This document shows, piece by piece, positions 7,953 to 15,834 of a stretch of 64,000 nt of DNA. How positions within the stretch are numbered: the first letter of the stretch is position 1; the number at the start of each line of letters is the position of its first letter. This stretch comes from JAYFRL01 sp034925905 (lineage in GTDB: Bacteria; Bacillota; Clostridia; Lachnospirales; Anaerotignaceae). The translations under genes were made by a program, and so were the position numbers. Where the stretch lies: contig JAYFRL010000016.1 in assembly GCA_034925905.1 (NCBI GenBank), positions 1 to 64,000 on the forward strand, written 5' to 3'. Under the pieces are notes generated by a model. That model was not told where the DNA came from and searched no databases. It saw nothing but the letters and a program-made list of their open reading frames with translations.

Positions 7953-8622
7953 AACTATCCTGTCTTCCTTCCTTGTTCAAAAATTCATCGGCGTATTTTT
8001 CGGGAGAGCAAAGATGCCCTCGCCCATTCATCAAATGATAAATTAAAGTTGAATTTGCTATGGCGGCATTTAAATTATGCTCCACAGAAACAATTGTAAT
8101 CCCGTTGTTCTGGTTTACTTCTTTAAGTATGCCATAAATATCCTTTTGGCTGCCTACGTCAACCCCGGTTGAAGGTTCATCCAAAATTAAAAGGTCAGCG
8201 TTTCCTATAAGCGCTCTGGCAATAAGAATTTTCTGGTTTTGTCCGCCCGAAAGCGTATCCATAAGAGAATCCTTAAAGCTTAACATGCCAACGCTGTCCA
8301 GATTTTTCTCAATTATGCTTTTATCCTTTATCTTCAAAATCTTACGGTAAGCGTTTAAAGCTTCATAAACCGTAATTGGAAAATTTGAATTTGAAGCATC
8401 ACTTTTTTGAGGAACATAGCCTATCCGCTTCGCATCAGAATCGATATTCCCACTTGTAGGTTTTATAAATTTCAATATCAATTTCATAAGTGTACTTTTC
8501 CCGCTGCCGTTTTCTCCGACCACAGACACATATTCACCGTCTTTTATTTCAAGATTTATATCCTCTAGCACATATGGTGCTAAACCTGTATATGAAAAAA
8601 ACAGCTTTTTCGTTTTTATCAT
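7945..8622 (-). CDS. znuC: Zinc ABC transporter ATPase (ZnuC type)
   Basis: This 225-residue ABC ATPase has Walker A GENGSGKST at residues 36-44, the signature LSGGQNQK near residue 127 and Walker B LLILDEPS. It energises the ZnuB-type permease encoded immediately downstream. The gene is divergent from znuA across 144 bp that carry two metal-regulator palindromes, one lying between its -35 and -10 elements. Confidence 0.88.
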   Translation of the reverse strand: MIKTKKLFFSYTGLAPYVLEDINLEIKDGEYVSVVGENGSGKSTLMKLILKFIKPTSGNIDSDAKRIGYVPQKSDASNSNFPITVYEALNAYRKILKIKDKSIIEKNLDSVGMLSFKDSLMDTLSGGQNQKILIARALIGNADLLILDEPSTGVDVGSQKDIYGILKEVNQNNGITIVSVEHNLNAAIANSTLIYHLMNGRGHLCSPEKYADEFLNKEGRQDSYA

Positions 8623-8657
8623 CTATAACATCCTTCCTAAAGCAAAAAATATTTTGT

Positions 8658-8678
8658 TGCAAATGCATATCATTTGCA
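8658..8678. promoter_or_regulatory. Metal-regulator box 1 in the znuC/znuA interval
   Basis: This is a perfect palindrome with arms TGCAAATG and CATTTGCA and a 5-nt spacer. It ends one base before the -35 TTGACA (8680-8685) of the znuA promoter. It is a likely binding site for the Fur-family regulator encoded at 6497-6916. Confidence 0.7.
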
Positions 8679-8679
8679 C

Positions 8680-8708
8680 TTGACAAAGATATCCTTTCGC
8701 ACTATTAT
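8680..8708 (+). promoter_or_regulatory. znuA promoter
   Basis: TTGACA (8680-8685), 17 bp and TATTAT (8703-8708). The predicted start near 8715 is flanked by box 1 upstream and box 2 just downstream, an arrangement suited to repression when metal is plentiful. Confidence 0.65.
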
Positions 8709-8713
8709 TATAA

Positions 8714-8743
8714 ATTATACTTGCAAATAGGAATCATTTGCAA
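8714..8743 (-). promoter_or_regulatory. znuCB promoter overlapping metal-regulator box 2
   Basis: On the minus strand TTGCAA (8743-8738), 18 bp and TATAAT (8719-8714). Box 2 (arms TTGCAAAT and ATTTGCAA at 8721-8728 and 8736-8743) overlaps the -35 hexamer and fills the spacer. One bound repressor here could block znuCB and also hinder znuA from downstream. Confidence 0.6.
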
Positions 8744-8766
8744 GCAAAATTTTAGGAGGTAAAAAC

Positions 8767-9726
8767 ATGTTTAAAAAATTTTCTGCTCTGCCGCTCTTCT
8801 TGGCTTTGGTTTTCCTTTTCTCTGCTTGCGGAAGCAACGGCAACTCAAATAGCAGTATTCAAACAAACACATCATCGGAAAACAAGATAAAGGTTTCCGT
8901 AACCTTTAACGCAATTAAGGAATTCGTTTCGGTCATAGGCAAGGATAAGGTTGAAATCTCAACCATTATACCTGACGGAACCGAAGCTCATGGCTTTGAG
9001 CCTAAAGCTCAGGATCTTTCAAGCCTTGAAAGTGCCAAAATCTTTGTGTATAACGGTCTTGAAATGGAATCCTGGGCAGAGGAAGCCGTTAAAGCCGTAA
9101 ACAACGAAGGTCTTATAATTGTAGACGCTTCTTCCGGGGCAGATTTAATAGTAAGAGAAGAAACAGAGGATGAAAACGAGGAGGCTTCCGAACATGAAGA
9201 AGAACATTCGCATGGGAAATATGATCCTCATCTTTGGCTTGGAATAACGGGAGCAAAAACCGAGGCAACAAACATTAAAAATGCACTTGTTGAAGCAGAT
9301 CCCGAAAATAAAGATTATTACGAAGAAAACCTCGCTAGCTTCTCATCACAGCTTGAAAATTTATATAATGAATATAAAGAAAAGTTTGATTCTTTAGAGA
9401 AAAAGAGTTTTGTAACAGGGCACGCCGCTTTCGGATATCTTTGCCGAGATTTTGGGCTTAACCAAAACAGTGTAAGCGATATTTACGCCGAAGGCGAACC
9501 AAGCGCAAAACAGCTTGCCGAGCTTGTTGAATATTGCAGGGAAAATGATGTAAGCACTATCTTTTCCGAGGAAATGGCCAGCCCTGCTATCTCTCAAACT
9601 CTTGCAAACGAAGTTGGAGCCGAGGTTCAAACAATCTATACTATGGAAACAAATGAAGATGGGAAAACTTATCTCGAACGTATGGAAGAAAACTTAGCTA
9701 AAATTTATGAGAGCTTAGCTAAATAA
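8767..9726 (+). CDS. znuA: Zinc-binding lipoprotein of the ABC importer (ZnuA type)
   Basis: The 319-residue protein has a lipoprotein signal peptide ending in FSAC (Cys 21), so the mature protein is anchored outside the membrane. It shows the cluster A-I metal ligands: His in TEAHGFEP, His in DPHLWL, His in TGHAAFGYL and an acidic residue in FSEEM. An acidic, His-containing loop (residues about 138-152) precedes DPHLWL, which is typical of zinc rather than manganese binders. AGGAGG lies upstream of the ATG. It captures the ion and passes it to ZnuB/ZnuC. Confidence 0.88.
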   Translation: MFKKFSALPLFLALVFLFSACGSNGNSNSSIQTNTSSENKIKVSVTFNAIKEFVSVIGKDKVEISTIIPDGTEAHGFEPKAQDLSSLESAKIFVYNGLEMESWAEEAVKAVNNEGLIIVDASSGADLIVREETEDENEEASEHEEEHSHGKYDPHLWLGITGAKTEATNIKNALVEADPENKDYYEENLASFSSQLENLYNEYKEKFDSLEKKSFVTGHAAFGYLCRDFGLNQNSVSDIYAEGEPSAKQLAELVEYCRENDVSTIFSEEMASPAISQTLANEVGAEVQTIYTMETNEDGKTYLERMEENLAKIYESLAK

Positions 9727-9758
9727 CCCTCTGCTTTCACAAAAAGCTTTATAAACAT

Positions 9759-9800
9759 AAAGCCGGCAGATGCTTAAAATTTTAATATCCGCCGGCTTTT
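9759..9800 (+). terminator. Terminator after znuA
   Basis: A 13-bp stem with one mismatch (AAAGCCGGC on the left, GCCGGCTTT on the right) and a 15-nt loop, followed by TTTTAATT. Confidence 0.75.
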
Positions 9801-10053
9801 AATTATTTGTTTTGCGTGATTTTTTAAGAGGTATAAATATATCGTTCTTTACATAATTTTTTAACAACCATACTCATTTTTAAATAATCAAAGTTGTCTT
9901 AGGATAACTGCATTAATTTTTTAAAAAATTTTATAACTTGATACCCATAAAAACAGCCAATATGCAAATTGCACATATAGTTAACCGCTCTAATTAATGT
10001 CTTGACCACAATGATGAAATTTTAATTTTTCAACAAATTCTTTTAAAAATACA
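9801..10053. other. AT-rich interval between znuA and the feo operon
   Basis: I see no gene or RNA here. The stretch lies between the znuA terminator and the feo promoter and holds only AT-rich sequence. Confidence 0.5.
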
Positions 10054-10082
10054 TTGACAGTTGCAGGGAAATGGAGTATCAT
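10054..10082 (+). promoter_or_regulatory. Promoter of the feo operon
   Basis: TTGACA (10054-10059), 17 bp and TATCAT (10077-10082). The predicted start near 10089 lies at the edge of the first GGTTAG-N6-CTAAC palindrome. Confidence 0.7.
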
Positions 10083-10088
10083 ATATTT

Positions 10089-10106
10089 GGTTAGCAAGTG
10101 CTAACT
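10089..10106. promoter_or_regulatory. feo operator 1 at the transcription start
   Basis: GGTTAG, six bases, then CTAACT. The inner palindrome GTTAGC-N4-GCTAAC is perfect. It covers the predicted start site, the classical place for a repressor. The motif resembles DtxR/IdeR/MntR-type half sites (TTAG/CTAA), so an iron-sensing repressor is likely (inference). Confidence 0.65.
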
Positions 10107-10120
10107 AAATTTTAGAATTT

Positions 10121-10140
10121 CGGTTAGCTTTTTCTAACCG
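10121..10140. promoter_or_regulatory. feo operator 2 in the leader
   Basis: CGGTTAG, six bases, then CTAACCG: a perfect 7-bp inverted repeat of the same form as operator 1, 20 bp before the first feoA ATG. It could act as a second repressor site or as a hairpin in the mRNA leader. Confidence 0.6.
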
Positions 10141-10160
10141 ATTTATAGGAAGGATAAACC

Positions 10161-10373
10161 ATGATGCCACTCACTCTTGCAAATATTGGTGAAGAAAATA
10201 TAATTAAAAAAATTGGCGGTAACCCAGAAATAAGAAAACATCTTGAAAACTTGGGGTTTGTTGCCGGAGGAAATATAACTGTCCTTTCTGCAAACTCAGG
10301 AAATGTTATCGTAAATATAAAAGAATCACGGATTGCAATAAGCAAAGAAATGGCACAAAAAATAATGGTCTGA
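10161..10373 (+). CDS. feoA: FeoA-family ferrous-iron transport accessory protein 1
   Basis: This 70-residue SH3-like protein has the FeoA pattern: an N-terminal LTLANIG, KHLENLGFVAGG near residue 30, and a basic/hydrophobic C-terminal strand ending in IAISKEMAQKIMV. FeoA works with the FeoB channel at the inner face of the membrane. GAAGGA precedes two consecutive ATG codons; 10161 is used. It is the first gene of the feo operon. Having two separate feoA genes before feoB is common in Clostridia. Confidence 0.85.
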   Translation: MMPLTLANIGEENIIKKIGGNPEIRKHLENLGFVAGGNITVLSANSGNVIVNIKESRIAISKEMAQKIMV

Positions 10374-10407
10374 TTGTATTAATATAAATAATTAAGGAGG
10401 GTGCATA

Positions 10408-10629
10408 ATGAAAACACTCAAAGAGGCAAGGGTCGGAGATACCGTGAAAATTGTTAAGCTTCACGGTGAAGGCCCTGTTAAACGCCGTATAATGGACATG
10501 GGGTTAACCAAAGGTGTCGATGTCTACATACGCAAAGTGGCTCCTCTCGGCGATCCGGTTGAGATTAATGTGCGTGGATATGAGCTTTCTATACGTAAAG
10601 CTGACGCTGAAATGATTGAAGTAGAATAA
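10408..10629 (+). CDS. feoA: FeoA-family ferrous-iron transport accessory protein 2
   Basis: This 73-residue protein is a second, more canonical FeoA: ARVGDTVKIVKL at the start, KRRIMDMGLTKGVDVYI in the middle and a closing YELSIRKADAEMI. It is clearly distinct in sequence from the first copy, so the two may have different roles with FeoB. AAGGAGG lies upstream. A third copy of the operator motif separates it from feoB. Confidence 0.88.
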   Translation: MKTLKEARVGDTVKIVKLHGEGPVKRRIMDMGLTKGVDVYIRKVAPLGDPVEINVRGYELSIRKADAEMIEVE

Positions 10630-10665
10630 TCCTGCAAAGGTTATCTCTATTTTTTTGTGACTATA

Positions 10666-10685
10666 CGGTTAGCTTATTCTAACTG
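10666..10685. promoter_or_regulatory. feo operator 3 upstream of feoB
   Basis: CGGTTAG, six bases, then CTAACTG, matching operators 1 and 2 in spacing and sequence. It ends 19 bp before the feoB ATG. I see no clear promoter with it, so it may act as a roadblock or as an mRNA hairpin. Confidence 0.55.
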
Positions 10686-10704
10686 GCGAAGGAGAGGATA
10701 GAAA

Positions 10705-13119
10705 ATGGAAATTAAAATTGCCCTCGCGGGTAACCCGAACAGTGGAAAAACCACTTTGTTTAATGCACTTACCGGGGCAAATCAGTTTGTTGGAAACTGG
10801 CCCGGAGTTACAGTCGAAAAAAAAGAAGGTCGGCTTAAAAAGCACAATGACGTTATAATTATGGACTTGCCTGGTATTTATTCGCTTTCTCCATACACTT
10901 TAGAGGAAGTTGTTGCCAGAAATTATCTTATAAGCGAACGTCCTAACGCCATACTTAACATTGTTGACGGCACCAATCTTGAAAGAAACCTTTATCTTAC
11001 AACGCAGCTTGTAGAGCTTGGAATTCCTGTGGTTGTTGCAATCAACATGATAGATATTGTCAAGAAAAACGATGATAAAATCAATATTGAAGAATTATCA
11101 CGCGAGCTTGGCTGCAAAGTAATTGAAATTTCAGCTTTAAAGGGCACAGGGGTAATGGAGGCGGCTGAAGAGGCCATAAATATTGCAAAATCCGGAAAAA
11201 CCATCCCCCTGCATAAATTTAACGGCGTTGTGGAGCATGCTTTGGCACATATTGAAGAGGCTGCCGTACATAATCTGCCGCAGGAACAGCAACGCTGGTA
11301 TTCAATTAAAATCTTTGAGCGTGACGAAAAGGTTCTATCCCAGCTTAAGCTTGAAAAATCAATTCTTGAACATATTGAAGAAGATATAAAATCAGCTGAA
11401 AAAGAGCTTGATGATGACGCTGAAAGCATTATAACAAACGAGCGTTATATTTACATTGCCTCAGTCATCAAAAGATGCTATAAGAAAAAGAACGCGGGTA
11501 AGCTTTCTACTTCCGATAAAATCGATAAAGTTGTAACCAACCGTTGGCTTGCGCTCCCTATTTTTGCAGTGGTTATGTTTGTAGTATACTTCGTTTCGGT
11601 ATCCACAATTGGATCCTGGGCAACCGATTGGGCTAACGACGGCGTTTTTGGCGACGGTTTTCATCTTTTTGGCATAGGCTCTGCTGCATATGAAGAAGTG
11701 GCTGAAGAATATGTAATACCGGGAGCTATTGTCGAAGCTTTTGAAACGGCTGCCGAAGAAAACGGTCTTGAACCGGATACCGCTACAGACCTTACCGCCA
11801 CGGCTTACCTTTATAATGATGAAGGGAACATAGACGAAGAAATTCCCGTAACTTATGAAAGCTATATTAAAGCTTCAGAAACAGAAGAACCGGATCCTGC
11901 CGATTACGGCATTTGGATACCAGGTATTCCCATTCTTGTTGAAGGCGGACTTGATGCTGCAAACACATCAGGTTGGTTAAAAGGACTTATATTAGACGGA
12001 ATCATTGGCGGTGTTGGAGCAGTTTTAGGCTTTGTTCCTCAGATGCTTGTATTATTCTTATTCCTTGCATTTTTGGAAGCATGCGGGTATATGGCACGTA
12101 TCGCATTCGTTATGGACCGTATCTTCCGTAAATTTGGTCTTTCAGGCAAATCTTTCATACCAATGCTCATCGGAACCGGTTGCGGTGTTCCCGGAATAAT
12201 GGCCTCCCGTACCATAGAAAATGACCGTGACCGTAAAATGACTATAATAACAACTACGTTTATACCCTGCGGAGCTAAGCTCCCTATCATTGCTTTAATT
12301 GCCGGTGCTTTATTCGGCGGGGCATGGTGGGTAGCCCCAAGCGCATATTTTGTAGGAATTGCGGCTATAATTATATCAGGAATTATACTTAAAAAAACAG
12401 CTATGTTTTCAGGCGACCCTGCTCCTTTCGTTATGGAGCTCCCAACCTATCACATGCCTACACTTGGAAATGTGCTACGTTCGATGTGGGAGCGTGGCTG
12501 GTCGTTTATCAAAAAGGCCGGAACAATAATTCTTCTTTCCGCCATAGTTCTCTGGTTCCTTCAGGCCTTCGGCTTTGAAAACGGAACCTTTGGAATGGTT
12601 GAAGATTTGAATAATTCTGTACTTGCTGTAGTAGGAAGCATAATCGCTCCTATCTTTGCACCTCTTGGCTGGGGTCATTGGCAGGGCGCTGTAGCTTCCA
12701 TTACCGGGCTTATCGCAAAAGAAAATGTTGTTGGCACATTTGGAGTCCTCTTCGGCGGCTTTGAAGAAGTTTCCGAAAACGGATGGCAAATCTGGGCCAA
12801 CATGCGTGAGGTTTTCTCTCCGCTTGCAGCATATTCATTCTTAGTGTTCAATCTCCTTTGCGCACCGTGCTTCGCTGCAATGGGCGCCATAAAGCGTGAA
12901 ATGAACTCCGCAAAATGGACTTTCTTTGCAATAGGATACCAGTGTGTTTTCGCTTATGTAATATCGCTTGCTGTATATCAGCTCGGGCTTCTCTTTACCG
13001 GCTCAGGCAATGTTATTGGTTCTGTTGTGGGAATTGCAATCGTAGGGTTTATAATCTTTATGTTGTTTAAACCTTATAAGGAACCAACAACACTTAAAAC
13101 AGCAGTAAAACTGAAATAA
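10705..13119 (+). CDS. feoB: FeoB ferrous-iron transporter
   Basis: The 804-residue protein has the N-terminal G domain with GNPNSGKTT (residues 9-17), a DLPGIYS switch and NMID base recognition, then a helical spacer and a polytopic membrane domain with paired Gate segments. The GTPase couples to Fe2+ import across the membrane. Between the first membrane helix and GIIGGVGAVLGFVPQ lies an acidic insert of roughly 100 residues (about 306-405), longer than in compact FeoB proteins. GGAGAGG gives the start. It is co-transcribed with the two feoA genes. Confidence 0.93.
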   Translation: MEIKIALAGNPNSGKTTLFNALTGANQFVGNWPGVTVEKKEGRLKKHNDVIIMDLPGIYSLSPYTLEEVVARNYLISERPNAILNIVDGTNLERNLYLTTQLVELGIPVVVAINMIDIVKKNDDKINIEELSRELGCKVIEISALKGTGVMEAAEEAINIAKSGKTIPLHKFNGVVEHALAHIEEAAVHNLPQEQQRWYSIKIFERDEKVLSQLKLEKSILEHIEEDIKSAEKELDDDAESIITNERYIYIASVIKRCYKKKNAGKLSTSDKIDKVVTNRWLALPIFAVVMFVVYFVSVSTIGSWATDWANDGVFGDGFHLFGIGSAAYEEVAEEYVIPGAIVEAFETAAEENGLEPDTATDLTATAYLYNDEGNIDEEIPVTYESYIKASETEEPDPADYGIWIPGIPILVEGGLDAANTSGWLKGLILDGIIGGVGAVLGFVPQMLVLFLFLAFLEACGYMARIAFVMDRIFRKFGLSGKSFIPMLIGTGCGVPGIMASRTIENDRDRKMTIITTTFIPCGAKLPIIALIAGALFGGAWWVAPSAYFVGIAAIIISGIILKKTAMFSGDPAPFVMELPTYHMPTLGNVLRSMWERGWSFIKKAGTIILLSAIVLWFLQAFGFENGTFGMVEDLNNSVLAVVGSIIAPIFAPLGWGHWQGAVASITGLIAKENVVGTFGVLFGGFEEVSENGWQIWANMREVFSPLAAYSFLVFNLLCAPCFAAMGAIKREMNSAKWTFFAIGYQCVFAYVISLAVYQLGLLFTGSGNVIGSVVGIAIVGFIIFMLFKPYKEPTTLKTAVKLK

Positions 13120-13204
13120 GCAACCTATGAAAGTAAATATTCCCCCTCAAAAATAAAGCTGCTAACCATCTAAAAAGTAAAAAACCCGCAAAGGAGGGAT
13201 TTAT

Positions 13205-13378
13205 ATGTTTTCATTTATATCAGGAAATCTTGGAACTATATTAATCAGTATTGTTCTAATCCTTGTTGTGGCACTCATCGTCACAAGAATGATAAAAAAC
13301 AAAAAAGAAGGCAAGTCCTCCTGTGGCTGCGGGTGTAACTCCTGCTCTATGAATAGTGAATGCCATAAGAAGGATTAA
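13205..13378 (+). CDS. FeoB-associated Cys-rich membrane miniprotein
   Basis: This 57-residue protein starts at ATG 13205 after AAGGAGG. It has one membrane helix (residues about 8-27, ILISIVLILVVALIV), a basic turn, and a short Cys-rich tail (SCGCGCNSCS, then CHKKD). This matches the small FeoB_associated proteins placed after feoB in many Firmicutes. The Cys tail could bind iron or a cluster at the membrane face; no biochemical role is established to my knowledge. A strong terminator follows after 13 bp. Confidence 0.85.
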   Translation: MFSFISGNLGTILISIVLILVVALIVTRMIKNKKEGKSSCGCGCNSCSMNSECHKKD

Positions 13379-13391
13379 CCCTTAAAACCTT

Positions 13392-13430
13392 AAAGAAACC
13401 ACCCTCTTAGTTAAGGGTGGTTTCTTTATA
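13392..13430 (+). terminator. Terminator of the feo operon
   Basis: A perfect 14-bp stem (13392-13405 with 13414-13427) and an 8-nt loop, the right arm ending in TTTCTTT. Confidence 0.85.
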
Positions 13431-13757
13431 TTCTTAATTTAATCAATGTCTATATTTTATTGCATCAAGTTTACTAAATAAATTTTTCTAATAAATTCTA
13501 ATAAAAAAGCATAAATTTTTTTAATGTATATTCCTTGTGAATGCTTTTATACTACTAATACCCGTATAGTAATAAATTTTTTTATAAAAAGGCGCTTCCC
13601 GATTAAAATGCCGTTTCCAAATATAATATGTACTCAAACTAATCTAAACCGGTAATATTTTTTAATTTGTAAAGTATAAACCTGTTTTATATCTAATTCG
13701 TACATTATAGCTATATAGGAAACAAATAATGCAAACTTAAAAGCGGGGTGAAACAGC
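13431..13757. other. AT-rich interval before the redox cluster
   Basis: I see no gene in this stretch. It must contain the promoter of the redox cluster, but I could not choose a convincing pair of elements in such AT-rich sequence. Confidence 0.5.
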
Positions 13758-14063
13758 ATGAATATCAATTTGAAAAAGCGCCTTGCGGCGGCATTTGTTT
13801 TCACATTGATTTTTGTTTCTTTTCTCCTTGCGACGTTTTTTATTATAAAGCATGTCAAATGCAATTGTCCTGCCCGTGGCTGTTCTATTTGCGTCAAGGT
13901 TCAGCATACGTTTGAAAACTTATTAAAGCATCTTTCTTTTGCTCCTATAAGTATATCGGCTATCTTTGCACTTTATACATTTGTTTTATACAAATTAAAG
14001 CCGGCCGGTTTTTTAATGTGCTCTCCTTCGCTTGTTGAGCTTAGCGTCAGAATGGACAATTGA
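13758..14063 (+). CDS. Small membrane protein with a Cys motif, unknown
   Basis: I do not recognise a named family. The 101-residue protein has two membrane helices (residues about 9-31 and 52-76). Between them is a short loop with CNCPARGCSIC, a spacing that could hold metal, a cluster or a disulfide. GGGGTGA lies upstream of the ATG. It is the first gene of a four-gene run ending in a NapH-like Fe-S protein, so a role in membrane redox or thiol chemistry is likely (inference). Confidence 0.65.
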   Translation: MNINLKKRLAAAFVFTLIFVSFLLATFFIIKHVKCNCPARGCSICVKVQHTFENLLKHLSFAPISISAIFALYTFVLYKLKPAGFLMCSPSLVELSVRMDN

Positions 14064-14123
14064 AATTTATTTTTTTCTTACGGATTGTTTTAATTATCAA
14101 AACACTTATTAACGGAGGTATTT

Positions 14124-14708
14124 ATGAAACGATTAATTTTATTGGTTCCTATGCTTATGTTTATGCTTATATTTTCCGGTTGTTCAACTGCAGACAACCA
14201 AGGGAACATAAACACGGCTCAAAAAAATATATCAACATCGTCTTCTTCCAATGAAAAAGACACTATTAAAATTGAAGATGAAGACCTGTCTGAAATTTTA
14301 AAGAAAAAAAAACTTACAATGGTAAATGTATGGGCTACCTTCTGCTCCCCATGTATTAAGGAAATGCCCCACTTGGCTGAGATTTCTTCCGAGTATGCAG
14401 ACAAAGACTTTCAGATTGTAGGTATAGTTATAGATGCTTTGGATGAAAAAGATAAGGTTTCCGACGAACAAATTGCGTTAGCAAAAGAAATTATTGAGGA
14501 AACAGGAGCAAACTACAAGCATATCCTCCCTAATTCGGACTTGCCTAAGGACTTTTTAAGTGATGTCAGCGTTGTTCCAACAACCTTTTTCTTCGATAGC
14601 GAAGGAAATCAGGTTGGTGACGCCGTATTGGGCAGCAAAAGCAAAACAGAATGGATTAAGGAAATTGATGACCGCTTAGAAACCTTAGACAAAGAAAAAA
14701 CCGTATAA
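14124..14708 (+). CDS. TlpA/ResA-type thioredoxin-like lipoprotein
   Basis: The 194-residue protein has a lipoprotein signal ending in FSGC (Cys 20), a Ser/Asn-rich linker and a thioredoxin-fold domain with the active site WATFCSPC near residue 70 and the cis-proline region VVPTTFFF near residue 155. Such proteins reduce or exchange disulfides outside the membrane. GGAGG lies seven bases upstream. It sits between a Cys-containing membrane protein and a CxxC miniprotein, pointing to a shared thiol-redox function. Confidence 0.85.
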   Translation: MKRLILLVPMLMFMLIFSGCSTADNQGNINTAQKNISTSSSSNEKDTIKIEDEDLSEILKKKKLTMVNVWATFCSPCIKEMPHLAEISSEYADKDFQIVGIVIDALDEKDKVSDEQIALAKEIIEETGANYKHILPNSDLPKDFLSDVSVVPTTFFFDSEGNQVGDAVLGSKSKTEWIKEIDDRLETLDKEKTV

Positions 14709-14723
14709 CAAGGGATGACCGCT

Positions 14724-14879
14724 ATGAATAATTTACGCGAACGTAATAAAAACAGAATCTCAAGCCTGATAATTCTATTTGGAATAGGTTTTATGGTTAT
14801 AGGCTACGGGCGCGGCGAGGTTGCCGTTTTCTTTAAAAAGGCTATTGTTATTTGCTTGGAATGTATAGGAATCGGATAA
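14724..14879 (+). CDS. CXXC miniprotein (CD1871A-like)
   Basis: This 51-residue protein begins at ATG 14724, 15 bp after the TlpA-like gene. It has a basic N-terminus (NNLRERNKNR), one hydrophobic helix (ISSLIILFGIGFMVIGYG) and a CLEC motif close to the C-terminus. This agrees with the short CD1871A-type CXXC proteins found beside 4Fe-4S membrane proteins in Clostridia. A ribosome binding site (AAGGGATGA) precedes it. It probably relays electrons or thiols between its neighbours (inference). Confidence 0.7.
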   Translation: MNNLRERNKNRISSLIILFGIGFMVIGYGRGEVAVFFKKAIVICLECIGIG

Positions 14880-14907
14880 TTTACAATAAGACTTTGGGAG
14901 ACGGCTT

Positions 14908-15798
14908 ATGCATGGTATACTAAACAGACTTAGATTATGGGTTCAAATTGCATTTACAGCAATTACAAACGGCTATGTAAATGGCTTTTCAAAAGGGAGT
15001 ATATATACCGGTAATTTAAAGCATGTGTGCGTTCCGGGCTTAAGCTGCTATTCATGCCCCGGAGCTTTGGGTTCTTGCCCTATAGGCTCTCTTCAGGCTG
15101 TTTTAGGCAGCAAAAACTTCAAGTTTTCTTTTTATCTGCTTGGGTTTTTCATGCTTATAGGGGGAATTCTTGGGCGTTTTGTCTGCGGCTGGCTTTGCCC
15201 TTTTGGGCTTTTTCAGGATTTGCTTTACAAAATTCCGTTTATGAAAAAAATAAAGAAGCTTCCGGGAGATAAGTTTTTGCTTGTACTTAAATATATAATA
15301 CTGGCTGTTTTTGTTATTTTGCTTCCTTTGTTTGCAGTCGATTTTATAGGCCAGGGAAGCCCCTGGTTTTGCAAATACATTTGCCCAAGCGGAACGCTTA
15401 TGGGAGGAATTCCTCTTTATATCTTAAACGATGGAATACGTCAAACAGTAGGCTGGCTTTATGTTTATAAAGTAAGTATATTTATAGCAATCGTGGTTTT
15501 ATCAGTTTTGGTCTACCGGCCTTTTTGCCGATATTTATGCCCATTAGGCGCAATATACGGTTTCTTTAATCCAATTGCCCTGACAAGGTTTAAAATAGAC
15601 CAAAATGCCTGCATATCCTGTGGAAAATGCCGTGATACCTGTCCGCTGGACATATACACAAAGGAAACTCCAAATAATATGCTTTGTATTCGCTGCGGCG
15701 ACTGCAAAAGGGCTTGCCCTGTAAATGCGATTCAAAACGTAGGATGCGGCTTAACCCATACAAACAAATCACCTAAAAGAACAAAAAGGCTCACATGA
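14908..15798 (+). CDS. NapH/CcoG-like 4Fe-4S membrane ferredoxin
   Basis: The 296-residue protein has about five membrane helices, membrane-associated CxxxCP motifs (FVCGWLCPFG and RPFCRYLCPLG), and two C-terminal ferredoxin motifs (CISCGKCRDTCP and CIRCGDCKRACP) for two 4Fe-4S clusters. NapH-type proteins pass electrons across or along the membrane to redox partners. An extra Cys-rich segment near residues 39-55 (CVPGLSCYSCPGALGSC) is characteristic of this clostridial subgroup. It is the last gene of the cluster, and a terminator overlaps its end. Confidence 0.85.
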   Translation: MHGILNRLRLWVQIAFTAITNGYVNGFSKGSIYTGNLKHVCVPGLSCYSCPGALGSCPIGSLQAVLGSKNFKFSFYLLGFFMLIGGILGRFVCGWLCPFGLFQDLLYKIPFMKKIKKLPGDKFLLVLKYIILAVFVILLPLFAVDFIGQGSPWFCKYICPSGTLMGGIPLYILNDGIRQTVGWLYVYKVSIFIAIVVLSVLVYRPFCRYLCPLGAIYGFFNPIALTRFKIDQNACISCGKCRDTCPLDIYTKETPNNMLCIRCGDCKRACPVNAIQNVGCGLTHTNKSPKRTKRLT

Positions 15799-15806
15799 GC
15801 CTTTTT
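15783..15806. terminator. Terminator between the Fe-S protein and gpr
   Basis: AAAAAGGCTCA, two bases, TGAGCCTTTTT. The perfect 11-bp arms include the stop codon of the Fe-S protein gene and could end transcripts from both strands, since gpr ends at 15835. Confidence 0.75.
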
Positions 15807-15834
15807 TATTTTATGAATTTTTTTAATTATACTG

